Part shown: piece after piece, positions 1 to 9,977 of the stretch
How positions within the stretch are numbered: the stretch's first letter is position 1
Layout of the letters: each line of letters opens with the position of its first letter
Assembly (NCBI GenBank): GCA_001970955.1
Contig: MPUH01000204.1
Coordinates: 18,786 to 82,785 of the forward strand
From: Stentor coeruleus
Taxonomy: Eukaryota; Ciliophora; Heterotrichea; Heterotrichida; Stentoridae
Reading direction: 5' to 3'
DNA length: 64,000 bases
The notes under the pieces: model-generated
What the model was told of the DNA's origin: nothing
The model's input: the letters and a program-made list of their open reading frames with translations, nothing else
Database searches by the model: none
Made by a program: the position numbers and the translations under genes

Positions 1-371
1 CCAAAGGTTATAATACTTATGTAGGAGAAAAAGGGATTCGACTTAGTGGAGGGGAAAAACAAAGGGTCGCTATAGCTAGAGCCTTGCTTAAAAACCCGAA
101 AATTTTAGTTTTTGATGAAGCTACATCAGCTTTGGATGTCCTTACAGAAGAACTCATTCAAGAAAACATTAAAGAAATTAGTAAAAATAGAACCACACTG
201 ATTATTGCCCATAGACTTAGCTCAGTTGTCCATGCAAATGAAATTGTTGTTCTTGAAGAAGGGAAAATTATACAAAATGGTAGTCATGAAATATTAGTCA
301 AAGAGAAAGGGAAATATGCGGAGATGTGGAAACAGCAATTGAGTGAAAAAAAACAAACTCCTTTGATTTAA
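1..371 (+). CDS. ABC transporter, C-terminal end of nucleotide-binding domain (5' partial)
   Basis: This is the end of an ABC half-transporter cut by the window edge; codons run in frame from base 3. It shows the signature [15 protein letters not shown], then the Walker [10 protein letters not shown], then the H-loop IIAHRLS, and stops soon after a YAEMWKQQ tail. The domain powers substrate export by binding and hydrolysing ATP at a dimer interface. The order 'TEE.I..NI' after Walker B and the 'Y..MW' ending resemble the ABCB6/ABCB7/Atm1 half-transporter group (mitochondrial or endomembrane; family knowledge), but without the membrane part the subfamily is an inference. The next gene starts 56 bases downstream on the same strand. 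Confidence 0.9.
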   Translation, partial: KGYNTYVGEKGIRLSGGEKQRVAIARALLKNPKILVFDEATSALDVLTEELIQENIKEISKNRTTLIIAHRLSSVVHANEIVVLEEGKIIQNGSHEILVKEKGKYAEMWKQQLSEKKQTPLI

Positions 372-427
372 TCAATACAAAAAGAAGAGTTTTTCAAATA
401 ATTCGAATTTATTTATTAATTACGTTA

Positions 428-2326
428 ATGGATTCTAAGCTATACAAACTAGAACTCAAGTTCACAGAAGTGAAAATCTCAAAACAAGTCGAACTTGGCT
501 GTTTAAAGCTTTTAATCGCTTCAGGAACTACATCAAATAGTTTGCGTTACAATACAACCGGGACCTTAAGTTTACCAAATTTTTCCCCAGATGGGATTTT
601 AGATATGCGCTTAGAAGATGGTGACCAGCATCTAGCAGTAGGTTTTGTTGTCTTAGGTCGTTTATGTGATAAAACCATAACAGGAGATTTTTCTAAATGG
701 ATCAAATTAGAACCAGATCGCGGGGTAATTTTAGATGGTCTAATTAAAGTGAAATTAGTTGGAAGTTTAAGAATGCCAAGACGAGGAAGTCCAGCTAAAC
801 AGCGACCTGGGTATTTGAGTTCTTCACCACAAAAAGTTAGAGGGAAATGCTTGTATATTCGAAAACTATATACAGCTGAGGAAAGAGAAAAAGAAATTCA
901 AACTGTGGTTATGAGGGTTAAGTCAAGACTTGGGCAAAATTATGCTGAGCTTATTGAAGATGGAATTAGTTCACCAGCTAGTTTGAATAAATCATCAAAT
1001 CGTTCACCTTTAAGAAAAAAAACTACTTTGGTTGATTTTGCTTTTCCTACAGATATTGAGTTACCTAGTAGGTTTAAATTGAGTTTAGAAAAATTGTCAT
1101 GTAAGGAACCTTTACTTTTAAAACATACAGCAATTGGCTTGTGTCAAAGGATTAAAGTTCTTAGGGCACAGGTTGAAGAATATGAGTCGATACAGTTCTT
1201 TTTACAAACTTTTGAGGACCCGATGAAAGATTTGAAACAGTCTTTGATTGAAACTAAAGAGCAACTTGAAATTGAGGATCAAAAAGTTGATGAATTGATT
1301 AATAAGGTTGAAAAAGAGAAATTTTCTGTTGAGGATGAGTTAAAAGTAGCTGAGGTTAAGTTGAAGAAATGTGAAGATGAAGTGAATAGTGTTAAGTTTT
1401 TGTGTGATGAAGTGAGAGCTGAAAATGAGCAGTTTAAATTCGATCAACCTATTGATAAGATGAAGAAACGTATACAAAAACTTCGGAAGCAAATCGCCGA
1501 CCGTGAAGAAGAGCGTGAGCTTCTTCTAGCCAACTCGCAAAAAATGCTCACTGGTTTCAGTGACACCAAACTCGACAATGAGCGTTCCAAACTCCTCGAT
1601 GAAAAGTTCCAATATCTAGCCCAGCTTCAAAACCAAACGACTCTCTTAGACCAAGCAACAGTTCAAAACATCCAACTTGAAGGTGAATTAGCTGTCTTAA
1701 CCGCCCAATTACTAGCCGAAGATAGTGCAAAAGCTCGTAATGCCGCTCTTCAATCTCAAAAAATGAGTTTTTCATCAGCATCAGAAAACTTATCAGCCGA
1801 TCTTGATGCTATGTGTAAACAAAAAGATGCAAATTTTGCCGATGGTTTTAGTTTATGCAAAAAAATGGAAATCGACATAAAAGATAACCAAGCAAGTCAA
1901 AACGTCTTAAAAACCAAACAAAATGGTAAAGAAAATGAATATAATACCTTAACAGGATATGTCAATGGTATAAACAAAGTTATAGAAGAAACTCATGCAT
2001 GGATAGAAAAAGATGAGAAAGAGTTTAAAGAAAAACATGAAAAATATATGGAAAAATATTTAGAAGATCGTAATGCTATGGATACAGTGCTAAAAGAACT
2101 TGGATTTTTTTCTGATTTAGTTTTTATGCAAGCACAATCAGGGTTGATAGGAGCGAGATTACATAAAAGATTAGATGAGATGATGAATGAGAAAGATTTA
2201 GAAAAAGGGTCATTACAGAAAATTGTTGAGGCATATAGACAAATGTCTCCTATTGGCAGAGCTTTAAAGAGGTCAAGTACGTATATAAGCCCAAGAAGAA
2301 GTTTAACAATGAGTTCGCAAGGCTAG
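428..2326 (+). CDS. C2-like N-terminal domain plus long coiled coil (paralogue of the 48.4-50.5 kb gene)
   Basis: A 632-residue protein with no enzyme motifs. Residues 1-110 are beta-rich, open with KLYKLELKF and end in WIKLEP, the look of an N-terminal C2-type domain. Residues about 240-600 are heptad-rich coiled coil full of Lys, Glu and Gln. A Ser/Arg tail (SPRRSLTMSSQG) ends the protein. The same plan (KLFELRF opening, DRWFKLKS end, coiled coil) is seen in the minus-strand gene at 48380-50488, so the two are probably paralogues; this one lacks that gene's C-terminal GAR domain. A structural role at membranes or the cortical cytoskeleton is inference. The start is the first ATG after an in-frame stop. 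Confidence 0.8.
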   Translation: MDSKLYKLELKFTEVKISKQVELGCLKLLIASGTTSNSLRYNTTGTLSLPNFSPDGILDMRLEDGDQHLAVGFVVLGRLCDKTITGDFSKWIKLEPDRGVILDGLIKVKLVGSLRMPRRGSPAKQRPGYLSSSPQKVRGKCLYIRKLYTAEEREKEIQTVVMRVKSRLGQNYAELIEDGISSPASLNKSSNRSPLRKKTTLVDFAFPTDIELPSRFKLSLEKLSCKEPLLLKHTAIGLCQRIKVLRAQVEEYESIQFFLQTFEDPMKDLKQSLIETKEQLEIEDQKVDELINKVEKEKFSVEDELKVAEVKLKKCEDEVNSVKFLCDEVRAENEQFKFDQPIDKMKKRIQKLRKQIADREEERELLLANSQKMLTGFSDTKLDNERSKLLDEKFQYLAQLQNQTTLLDQATVQNIQLEGELAVLTAQLLAEDSAKARNAALQSQKMSFSSASENLSADLDAMCKQKDANFADGFSLCKKMEIDIKDNQASQNVLKTKQNGKENEYNTLTGYVNGINKVIEETHAWIEKDEKEFKEKHEKYMEKYLEDRNAMDTVLKELGFFSDLVFMQAQSGLIGARLHKRLDEMMNEKDLEKGSLQKIVEAYRQMSPIGRALKRSSTYISPRRSLTMSSQG

Positions 2327-2392
2327 TTTTTTTTTAATAGATTAGAATTATTATGAATATATTAGTAAAAATATTGAAAAATCTTTATTTAG

Positions 2393-4492
2393 TTAGATGG
2401 ATTTAGGGTTTGAGATAGAAATATCCACAGCTTTGAGATATCGGATACCTTTTATGAAGTATTCTAATATGGAAAACTGTAAGTTTAATGGGAAGTTACG
2501 AATTACTGCTTTTTTGAGGTCTTTTAGACTAACCCCAGATAAGACAATTTCGCCTTCGCATAAGAGGATTTCTTCACCATCTAAATCAGATACGATACTC
2601 CCTTGCCTTTTTTTGAAACTGTAGTATTTGAGTTTACCTTTGATGTTATCTTTGATTATACTCTCTTTTGTGGTATCAAGGGCATATAATTCAGTTAATC
2701 TGTAGTCATCTTTAGATTTCCATTGTTTTCTTGTTGTAGTTTTGTTGATATGCGTTAAAGAATTTGATTTTCTAAGCTCATGGTCTTCGTTTTGGAGGTC
2801 TTTTGTATATATTTCATCATCTTGAAGTGAAGTTTCAACAGAGTCTGAATAGCTAAGTTTCTCATTTTTAAGCTTTTTAAAAATGTTGTATGTGGATTCA
2901 TGGTTTTTTGGGGAGTTTTTGTAATCAACACTAGTCTTTTGGTCTAAATACTCATCTTTTATAATAATTTCAAGAGAAACTAAAGACTCTCTTTTTGGAT
3001 ATAATTGCGAGTTGTCATCTAGTTCTTGAGACGCTTCTTTTGATTCTTCTTCAATTAACCCAGGGGTATTAAAAGTGTAATTATCAGGACTTTTAATATC
3101 ATCTTCATTAAAAACAGGAGATTCAGTTAAAGTTACAACATTAGAACTTTTATCACTAACAGCTTGAGTTCCATCATAAATCATCCTATTAAAAGGGTTT
3201 TCGTCACTAGGTCTGTTTTCATCAAAATTACTGAATTTTTTACTTTCTTCAAATGAACTTTCCTCATGGTCAGGACAAGATTCAAGTATTTCTTTCATCT
3301 CATCTTGAAGCATGTCGCATATTTTTATCCGCCCATTAGAACTGAAATCAATATCCTGATAATCAAAAACACAGTTTTCCCCTTCACCCATTTCAATATT
3401 ATCGCTTTTATTAGAGTCAAACAGTTCTCGACTATGATAGAAATCGTTACTAGTCTCAGAAGATTTCTCAGCTTTTTCACTAGCTTCATTTTTTTCGCTT
3501 TCATCTTCATTAGGAACACTTAGGTTCTCAGAAAGGTCTTCTGAGTTTTTGTCAAAACAATAGTCATGGAGGTTGATACCTGACTTTTTACGATTGAACA
3601 AAGGGAATTTTGTGTCAAATCCATCATCAAAAATCCAATTATGAGCTAGTATATCAGATATGCAGCATCTAGTATTAACAGGTTCAAACATCCTTTTAAG
3701 CAATAAGAGATCTTCAGGGTCAAAGTTTGAAGTTTGGAGTTTTATAAGTGTTTCTTGAGGGTTTTTTATATATGTAGATGATGTGAGCATTTGGAGTAAA
3801 AGTAAGCCTGCAGACCAAACATCACTTAATACATTTGAATCAGTTTCTGGAGCTCGAGTAAAGGAACTAGCATTAAGTAAAACAAGTGGGCTGATTTTAG
3901 CTTGGTTTTCTATAATAATAACTTCACGTTCAGTTAAGTATTGTAGAATTATCCCATAACTATGATATACCATTATACCTCTAAGTATTTGTTGTAGTAT
4001 TTCAACTGCTTTTCGCTTTTTTATAAGACCTTTCTTTATAAACTGCCCAAGATTCCCTTCTGAGCAAGGTTCAGTGACTAGACTTATACATTTTTCATCC
4101 TCACTCACAAATAATATTTTCACAAGGTTTTCATGATCTTGATTCTTTAGATTGGAACAAGAGCTTAAAATTTTACTGATTGTCTTTGAGGACATTTCAA
4201 GTTTTTTTAGGATTATGATTTCTTTAATACTGTTTGAAGATGTTTGGATGCAAGAATACCGCTCGCCATAAAATACAGAAGATATTCGGGTGGTGATGGT
4301 GTATAAGGATGTTAAACTGTCTGAAGATAGAAGACGAGTTGGGGGTTCTGAGATCCTGTTATTAAGTTTTCCTATTGTTTCATATGAAGAAGTTGGGTTG
4401 AAAGCGGATTCTTGTCTTGAAATACTATCGTTTTGAGAATATAAACAGATTTGCTCGTTTGTGCAGAGAGTGGAGTTTTGGCAGCAGCCCAT
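2393..4492 (-). CDS. N-terminally lipidated pseudokinase
   Basis: A 699-residue protein whose residues about 95-290 follow a protein-kinase fold. There is a hinge-like TEPCSEGNLGQFIKKG, an APE motif at about 214-216 with SDVWSAGLLL after it, and a closing HNWIF helix. The catalytic parts are missing: no glycine loop is visible, the HRDxKxxN segment is replaced by LQYLTEREVIIIEN (about 183-196), and no DFG is present near 200-206. It should therefore be a pseudokinase acting as scaffold or allosteric partner. It begins MGCC, a myristoylation plus palmitoylation motif, so membrane location is likely (inference). The C-terminal 400 residues are Ser/Glu/Asp-rich and probably disordered. Its 3' end faces the preceding gene, 66 bases away. 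Confidence 0.8.
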   Translation of the reverse strand: MGCCQNSTLCTNEQICLYSQNDSISRQESAFNPTSSYETIGKLNNRISEPPTRLLSSDSLTSLYTITTRISSVFYGERYSCIQTSSNSIKEIIILKKLEMSSKTISKILSSCSNLKNQDHENLVKILFVSEDEKCISLVTEPCSEGNLGQFIKKGLIKKRKAVEILQQILRGIMVYHSYGIILQYLTEREVIIIENQAKISPLVLLNASSFTRAPETDSNVLSDVWSAGLLLLQMLTSSTYIKNPQETLIKLQTSNFDPEDLLLLKRMFEPVNTRCCISDILAHNWIFDDGFDTKFPLFNRKKSGINLHDYCFDKNSEDLSENLSVPNEDESEKNEASEKAEKSSETSNDFYHSRELFDSNKSDNIEMGEGENCVFDYQDIDFSSNGRIKICDMLQDEMKEILESCPDHEESSFEESKKFSNFDENRPSDENPFNRMIYDGTQAVSDKSSNVVTLTESPVFNEDDIKSPDNYTFNTPGLIEEESKEASQELDDNSQLYPKRESLVSLEIIIKDEYLDQKTSVDYKNSPKNHESTYNIFKKLKNEKLSYSDSVETSLQDDEIYTKDLQNEDHELRKSNSLTHINKTTTRKQWKSKDDYRLTELYALDTTKESIIKDNIKGKLKYYSFKKRQGSIVSDLDGEEILLCEGEIVLSGVSLKDLKKAVIRNFPLNLQFSILEYFIKGIRYLKAVDISISNPKSI

Positions 4493-5164
4493 TAATAATT
4501 TTAAGTGTCATGATTATGTTCATATGGTTGCAAATTAATGAAATGTTGGATAAAAAGGATAAGATATTTTTCGCAAGTTTAATGAAATTATTTTATAAAG
4601 ATGTGGATATTTGAGTGAAGTTTTGTTATGATTGATAAAAGAATGATTATACTACTTTTCAATTGCAACTTATTTATTGATTTTGATAAAACGGCTGCTT
4701 AAAAATTAAATAATCCTAAATTTCATATGTTTTTTGCTAAATGATAAGAAGCATGATCATGCAAAAAAATAAAATTCATGAGGATAGAATAACACATATG
4801 TTTTTTTTTGCATAAAGAAAAGTTGTATGATCATTAGCTCTTAGTGTTTATTATAAAAATATAATAATTTAATGTTATACTTAGTAAGTAAAATATAAAA
4901 TCTCCTGATAAAATCATATGAACTTAAATTTAAAATCAAATACTCAATTCTAGCTCAATAATGACTGTCTAAGCTTTTATAAATTAACAAATAAAATTAG
5001 AAAAAAATATAAAAATAATTATAAGATGCAACTAGATTATATTATAATAAAGTTTAACTCAAGTCAAGTTAATCATAATAATTTACATAAATACATACAT
5101 TGATCTCTGGTTTAAGTTTTATGAAAATACCGAAATTTATTCTATTTATTTATGTGAAATAAAA
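4493..5164. other. Intergenic, divergent promoter region
   Basis: No gene is recognisable. The stretch lies between the start of the minus-strand pseudokinase and the start of the plus-strand gene at 5165. A 12-base perfect palindrome, GCATGATCATGC, sits at 4751-4762. Poly-T followed by GCATA occurs near 4801. The rest is A/T-rich filler. Confidence 0.5.
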
Positions 5165-5578
5165 ATGATGCAGAAACGACATGGAAGACTTATTACAAAA
5201 ACTTCAAACAACATATCTGAAAGTCCCCATTACAGACTATCTCCATTAAATTTTATCAAAGAATTTACCCCTGAGATAGGAATTAAAAGTGTATATGGTA
5301 TAAGCCCAAGACCTCATAAGAAAATAAAAGCTAAAGATCTTGTGTTCGCTGCTAGGTCGCAAAAAGAAGGTACAGACATAGGTATTATATATGAAACAGG
5401 AATTAAAGCATCAAAAAGATTCGGGTCTCATAAAATTCTCCCACCTTTAAAACCTACATTGCATATATCAAATCACTCTCCAAGATATTTGCCAATAATT
5501 GAATCTTCTTCTCAAGCATTAACTGTGACTTTTAGTTCAAGGGAATTTGCTAAGAATAATATATTTTATAGCCCATAA
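5165..5578 (+). CDS. Small basic protein, unknown function
   Basis: A 137-residue frame rich in Lys, Arg, Ser and Pro (SPRPHKKIKAKD, SKRFGSHKILPPLK), with no signal peptide, membrane segment or domain that I recognise. Evidence that it is a gene: it is open across 414 bases in DNA where random stops are frequent, it uses all codon types like its neighbours, and it starts with ATG after an AT-rich leader. The tail FYSP ends at TAA. It resembles the small disordered basic proteins common in ciliates, such as the ones at 18034-18480 and 52886-53332, but no sequence relationship is evident. The function is not inferable. Confidence 0.6.
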   Translation: MMQKRHGRLITKTSNNISESPHYRLSPLNFIKEFTPEIGIKSVYGISPRPHKKIKAKDLVFAARSQKEGTDIGIIYETGIKASKRFGSHKILPPLKPTLHISNHSPRYLPIIESSSQALTVTFSSREFAKNNIFYSP

Positions 5579-5747
5579 ATCAGAGCTATTATTATATCTG
5601 TTGATAATCATATAATCTTAACTAGCATTATATAATTCTTCCAAAATTAATATTAAAACCTAAAAAATATACTAAATCATAAAAACTATTGCAAAAATCC
5701 TCTCACAAAATAAAGCCAAATAATAGTAATTTCTAATTAGCTTAATC

Positions 5748-7418
5748 CTAAGTAATGACATCAGGTTTTTCTCTTCCAAGTAATTGATGTACATTAGTAA
5801 ACTCTCTAGTCCAATCAACGACATCTTGAAGAGCCGCTTCAGTTTCCATTTCCAAATTCTCAGTCTCATGTTTTTCAAAGTAAATCCTCACTGTCGAACC
5901 AACAGAATCTGTCCCAGAAAGCCTAAACACAACTCTCCAGTTTCCTTTAATAAACCTCAAACCTTGATTACTACTAGTCGAATTATCAACTGGGTCATGA
6001 TATGAGAAATTATCAGCTTTGCCTTCAAAAATTGGGAATTTCTCTTCTAAACTTTTCATAAAAGCTTTAGCTTGATCAGAATCACATCTTTCATAATCAT
6101 GTCTTATATAATAATTTCTACCATAAGTTCGCCAGTGTTCTGAAAGTACATCTTTAACACTAAGAAGTTCAGCCCTACCTTCATTTTTATGAGCCAAAAT
6201 GCTCAACCAGCACAAAACAGCCCAAATACCATCTTTTTCTCTACAATGGTCACTACTAGTTCCAAAACTTTCTTCACCACACAAGTTGATTTTCCCGGCA
6301 TCCATTAAATTCCCAAAGAATTTCCATCCAGTTGGAGTTTCAAACAATGGGAAGCCAAGTTTTTCAGCTACAGCATTTAAAGCTAAACTAGTTGCCATGC
6401 TTCTTGCAGCGCCAATACATCCTTGTGGGAAACTAGGAATACAGGAGTAATTTGCGGCAATTACAGCTACTGAATCTGATGGGACTACAAAAAATTGCTT
6501 ACCTAAAACCATGTTTCTATCAGCATCACCATCATTCGCTGCACCAAAACTTGGGAAAATACCATGATCCTTGCCAACACCCATAACTTTAACAAGATCA
6601 TGAGCATAAATTAAATTTGGGTCTGGATGTCCACCACCAAAATCCTCAAGAGGTGTACTATTCATAAGATTTCCAGAAGGAACTCCAAGTATATCCCCAA
6701 ATATAGCTCTAACATAAGGTCCAGCAACACCATGCATGCAATCATAAACCATTGAAAAATCAGGTCTATCTAAAAGAATTTTGATTTTGTTGAAATCAAA
6801 AATACTCCTCATTTTTCTAATATAATCTTCTGTTGAACTTATAACCTCAACAACAAAAGGATGTCCTTCAACATCAAAAGTTTGACTACCGATAGTAGAA
6901 ATATCAATCTCAGGGAGATCAGCGATTTTATAAGTTTCGATTTTCAAGCTTTCCTCATATATTTTATTAGTGATTTCTTCTACTGCTGAACTTCCATTTT
7001 CCCCATTGAACTTGATTCCGAAATCCCCATTTGGTCCACCAGGATTATGGCTTGCAGTTAAAATCAAACCTCCTTTAGAAATTCCATCTTCACGTTCTCT
7101 TATAATAATCGACACAGATGGTGTTGATAAAATCCCATTTTCCCCAACCCAGATCCTGCCGATTTTATTAGCAGCTGCAACTTTAAATATTTTCTGTATA
7201 GCTTGTTTGTTGTAAAACCTTCCATCACCACCAACAACCATTGTGCATCCTTCAATGTTCTCCTTTTCAGAATACACACTGAATACACATTGAGTGAAGT
7301 TCTCTACATAATTTGCCTGAGAAGCTTCAACAACTTTTTTCCTCAACCCGGATGTCCCAGCTTTCATCCCAGGAATCGGAGTAGTCTGTACAATACGAAT
7401 AGCTGCCATTATATCCAT
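5748..7418 (-). CDS. PGM: Phosphoglucomutase, parafusin-type
   Basis: A 556-residue complete alpha-D-phosphohexomutase, about the usual length for eukaryotic phosphoglucomutase. It interconverts glucose 1-phosphate and glucose 6-phosphate through a phosphoserine intermediate. Visible landmarks are the N-terminal TSGLRKK, the catalytic serine loop TASHNPGG (Ser at about 123), the metal loop NDGDADRN, the sugar-binding CGEESFGTSSDH, and the C-terminal phosphate-binding RLSGTDSVGSTVRIY. In ciliates this family also includes parafusin, a phosphoprotein linked to secretory-granule exocytosis (family knowledge); sequence alone does not tell which role applies here. It is divergent from the next gene with a 119-base shared leader. 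No intron was found. Confidence 0.96.
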   Translation of the reverse strand: MDIMAAIRIVQTTPIPGMKAGTSGLRKKVVEASQANYVENFTQCVFSVYSEKENIEGCTMVVGGDGRFYNKQAIQKIFKVAAANKIGRIWVGENGILSTPSVSIIIREREDGISKGGLILTASHNPGGPNGDFGIKFNGENGSSAVEEITNKIYEESLKIETYKIADLPEIDISTIGSQTFDVEGHPFVVEVISSTEDYIRKMRSIFDFNKIKILLDRPDFSMVYDCMHGVAGPYVRAIFGDILGVPSGNLMNSTPLEDFGGGHPDPNLIYAHDLVKVMGVGKDHGIFPSFGAANDGDADRNMVLGKQFFVVPSDSVAVIAANYSCIPSFPQGCIGAARSMATSLALNAVAEKLGFPLFETPTGWKFFGNLMDAGKINLCGEESFGTSSDHCREKDGIWAVLCWLSILAHKNEGRAELLSVKDVLSEHWRTYGRNYYIRHDYERCDSDQAKAFMKSLEEKFPIFEGKADNFSYHDPVDNSTSSNQGLRFIKGNWRVVFRLSGTDSVGSTVRIYFEKHETENLEMETEAALQDVVDWTREFTNVHQLLGREKPDVIT

Positions 7419-7537
7419 TTAATTTCCTATAGTAACTTTAGATAATATGGTAATCATGTGACCTAAAGATGAATCATAATCCTAAGATAATAAGACCATG
7501 GTTATTTGCTTAAATGTATAATTTTTTTCTTGGATAA

Positions 7538-8050
7538 ATGTTTGTGTATTTGACAAGGAAGGTAAAGATGATGTTTGTGACTGGGTATACTGATGGAAAG
7601 AGTGTTAAAAATAAAGTTGTGGAAAATTTGAAGGAATTTGGAGATGAAGCAGATGTTGTGATTAGTTGGAATCCTTTTAGGTGTTATAAGGATAATGCTG
7701 AAGATGTACAATGGGAAGAAGGGCGAAATAGGATTGTTGTTTGTACAAATTTGCTTCCATCTGAAGTACATTTAAAAGCTAGCCTTGCAAGAGAAAGGTA
7801 TTGGATTAGAACTAGAGAAAAAGGTGGATATAGCGATGATGAAGAGGCTCAGAATATTATTCTTGCTTGCAAAAAGGAAATGGAAGTTTTTAGTTGTTTA
7901 GATAACACTCTAAAGCAACAAGGGGCGAAAGTATGCGCAAAAATACATTCAAAGCTAAAAGTCCCGAATAAAAAATCTCGGAATTTTGATGCATGGCATT
8001 TTTACACACGGAAGCTTGTTGAGGATAATTTTTATGTGTATTTTACTTAG
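7538..8050 (+). CDS. Hypothetical protein, soluble, unknown family
   Basis: A 170-residue frame with balanced composition, aromatic residues and mixed helix/strand pattern (VVISWNPFRCYKD, IVVCTNLLPSEVHLKASLARERYWIR), so probably a folded globular protein. No motif is recognised. Two ATG starts are possible: 7538, and the MM pair at 7568, which would drop ten residues; the later start removes an odd lead of MFVYLTRKVK. It shares a short divergent leader with the phosphoglucomutase gene. The stop is TAG. I infer a real gene from its length and protein-like composition, with no idea of function. Confidence 0.65.
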   Translation: MFVYLTRKVKMMFVTGYTDGKSVKNKVVENLKEFGDEADVVISWNPFRCYKDNAEDVQWEEGRNRIVVCTNLLPSEVHLKASLARERYWIRTREKGGYSDDEEAQNIILACKKEMEVFSCLDNTLKQQGAKVCAKIHSKLKVPNKKSRNFDAWHFYTRKLVEDNFYVYFT

Positions 8051-8594
8051 GTATTATTCATTTTTATACATGTGGATGAAAAAAAATTGTGTATATTTAA
8101 AGTTAAGAATGGGGTTATAAGAATGAAGTTTATTATAGGAAAATTTATGTTTTATTTTAAGTTTTATAGTGATTTAGTTAGTAAAATATAAGATAATTGT
8201 CTAATAAATTATTATAAAATCATCAGTGAAAGATGATATACTTTTGTAGATAAAGTAATAAATGAATTTAATAAGCAAAAAACTTTATATATTATGGTAA
8301 TAAAATAATATCATCAGGACTTTAACTAACAGTAAAAAACAGTATTTTTAATCTAAACATCCTATTATAAACTTGAATTTTTTTGTTTATGACACAAATT
8401 TTAGCTTTTTTTGAAACTCATATTGTCAAGAATATACAAATACTGTATTTTTCTATAAAATTAATCTAAGAAATGCTTACAACTTTGTCTTTAGAAATTT
8501 TTATATTAAAATTATTTAATGATAACATAAAAACTTATGTCTATCTACAGCTATTTTTATAAAAGTTTTCTAATCTAATTATATAATAAAAACT
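8051..8594. other. Intergenic region, nothing recognised
   Basis: This AT-rich spacer lies between two plus-strand genes. It is G-leaning just after 8050 and C-leaning toward 8594, the usual pattern here for a 3' flank followed by a 5' flank. No hidden exon or RNA gene was seen. Confidence 0.5.
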
Positions 8595-9977
8595 ATGAGC
8601 AAACAAGGTGTTATGGAAAGATTATCATGGTATCAAGAACTGAGAAATATTTTTATTGCGCATTCAGAGAACAATACGATATCGAAAGCAAAACTGCTTG
8701 AATGTCTAACGGATTGCATTGAAAAGCTTCCTCTAAAAACCCTTGGAGAGTATTATGACTCAACTTGCATACAAGGGTTTACTTTCGAAGAAGTATACAA
8801 TCAAATTGAGACAATGCCAAGAACTATGAAATGGGATGAAATGCTTGATTCATTTGCTTATTTAAGTATATATACAAGAGTTAGTGAAGGGTCAGGGCCA
8901 ATTAACTTAATACAAGTAAAATCAGAAAAACGCTTTGAGGATACAAAACCTAAAGAAAAAGATACTTTAAAAGAAGACTTTCCTTTAGTAAAATTCTACA
9001 ATTTAAGCGAAATTACTATGGGCCAGAACTTAAAATTCTTATCACTTGGAGGCAATTATATAAGTAATGCTTCGTTCGAATTTCCCACATCTTTGATAGC
9101 ATTGAATTTATCATATAATGTTATTAGTGACTTTCAACCGATAAAGCCTTTATCAAATCTTAAATTCCTCAATATAAGCTATAATTTAATTGAAAACATG
9201 CCAGATATAACAGGAATAATAACCCTTAACGAACTTTTTATATCAAACAACAAACTTAACACTGCAAATTTTTTATTTTCTATTAAAAACCTAACAATCC
9301 TCGACCTTGGACATAACATTCTCGAAAACTTTGAAGACATCGCTATGCTTTCTGTTTCATCTAAACTCATAGCTTTAAGCCTTTTAGATAATCCTCTTCA
9401 TACAAAATCAGGTTATTCAATAACAATAAAATCTCTATTTTCCCGAGTTTTGTATTTAGACAACTCAGATATTCAAAGTTACTCTAATTTCAAAGTAATC
9501 GGGTTTTCCTCAGAGCCAAAAAGCCCTCAAAAATCAGTAAAAAACACTATTTTAAAAGCAGATCTCCAAAACTTGTCCCCATATCGTCCACAAAATTCAA
9601 TTGTTTCAACTGACAATCAAAGTAACACTACAAAATTAGCCAAAGATAGAAACAGTCCTATTGACTATAGGTCAGGAACTCCAAAAATTTTTAATTTCAG
9701 TTCAGTTAAACATATGAGAAGTAGGTCAAATGGTCCTTGTGGAACATCACAAAATCTTACTGGATTAAATAATTCATGTAAGAAAAGTATTCAGAATAAG
9801 CATAAAAATGTTGTGGGCAGCAAGAATAATACTGGAAAGTCTCAGATGAAAATTTTTGGCGACCCATTTTCGGTTATGATGATTGGACCTCCTGCTGTGA
9901 AAAATATATTTAGGCCACAAAGCAGTTCTAAAAACCCGATAGTTGATACAACAAAATTATCAAGGCATTTAAGGTAA
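8595..9977 (+). CDS. Leucine-rich-repeat protein (SDS22/LRR-type) with disordered tail
   Basis: A 460-residue protein. Residues 1-120 are helical. Residues about 140-305 hold five or six leucine-rich repeats of the 22-residue SDS22-like kind (LKFLSLGGNYIS, LIALNLSYNVIS, LKFLNISYNLIE, LNELFISNNKLN, LTILDLGHNILE). A cap-like segment follows (LIALSLLDNPL, ending VLYLDNSD), as in axonemal and PP1-regulatory LRR proteins. The last 150 residues are Ser/Asn/Lys-rich and probably unstructured. LRR proteins of this class serve as protein-binding scaffolds; in ciliates many are ciliary, but that location is inference here. The start is the first ATG after stops in all frames. Confidence 0.85.
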   Translation: MSKQGVMERLSWYQELRNIFIAHSENNTISKAKLLECLTDCIEKLPLKTLGEYYDSTCIQGFTFEEVYNQIETMPRTMKWDEMLDSFAYLSIYTRVSEGSGPINLIQVKSEKRFEDTKPKEKDTLKEDFPLVKFYNLSEITMGQNLKFLSLGGNYISNASFEFPTSLIALNLSYNVISDFQPIKPLSNLKFLNISYNLIENMPDITGIITLNELFISNNKLNTANFLFSIKNLTILDLGHNILENFEDIAMLSVSSKLIALSLLDNPLHTKSGYSITIKSLFSRVLYLDNSDIQSYSNFKVIGFSSEPKSPQKSVKNTILKADLQNLSPYRPQNSIVSTDNQSNTTKLAKDRNSPIDYRSGTPKIFNFSSVKHMRSRSNGPCGTSQNLTGLNNSCKKSIQNKHKNVVGSKNNTGKSQMKIFGDPFSVMMIGPPAVKNIFRPQSSSKNPIVDTTKLSRHLR

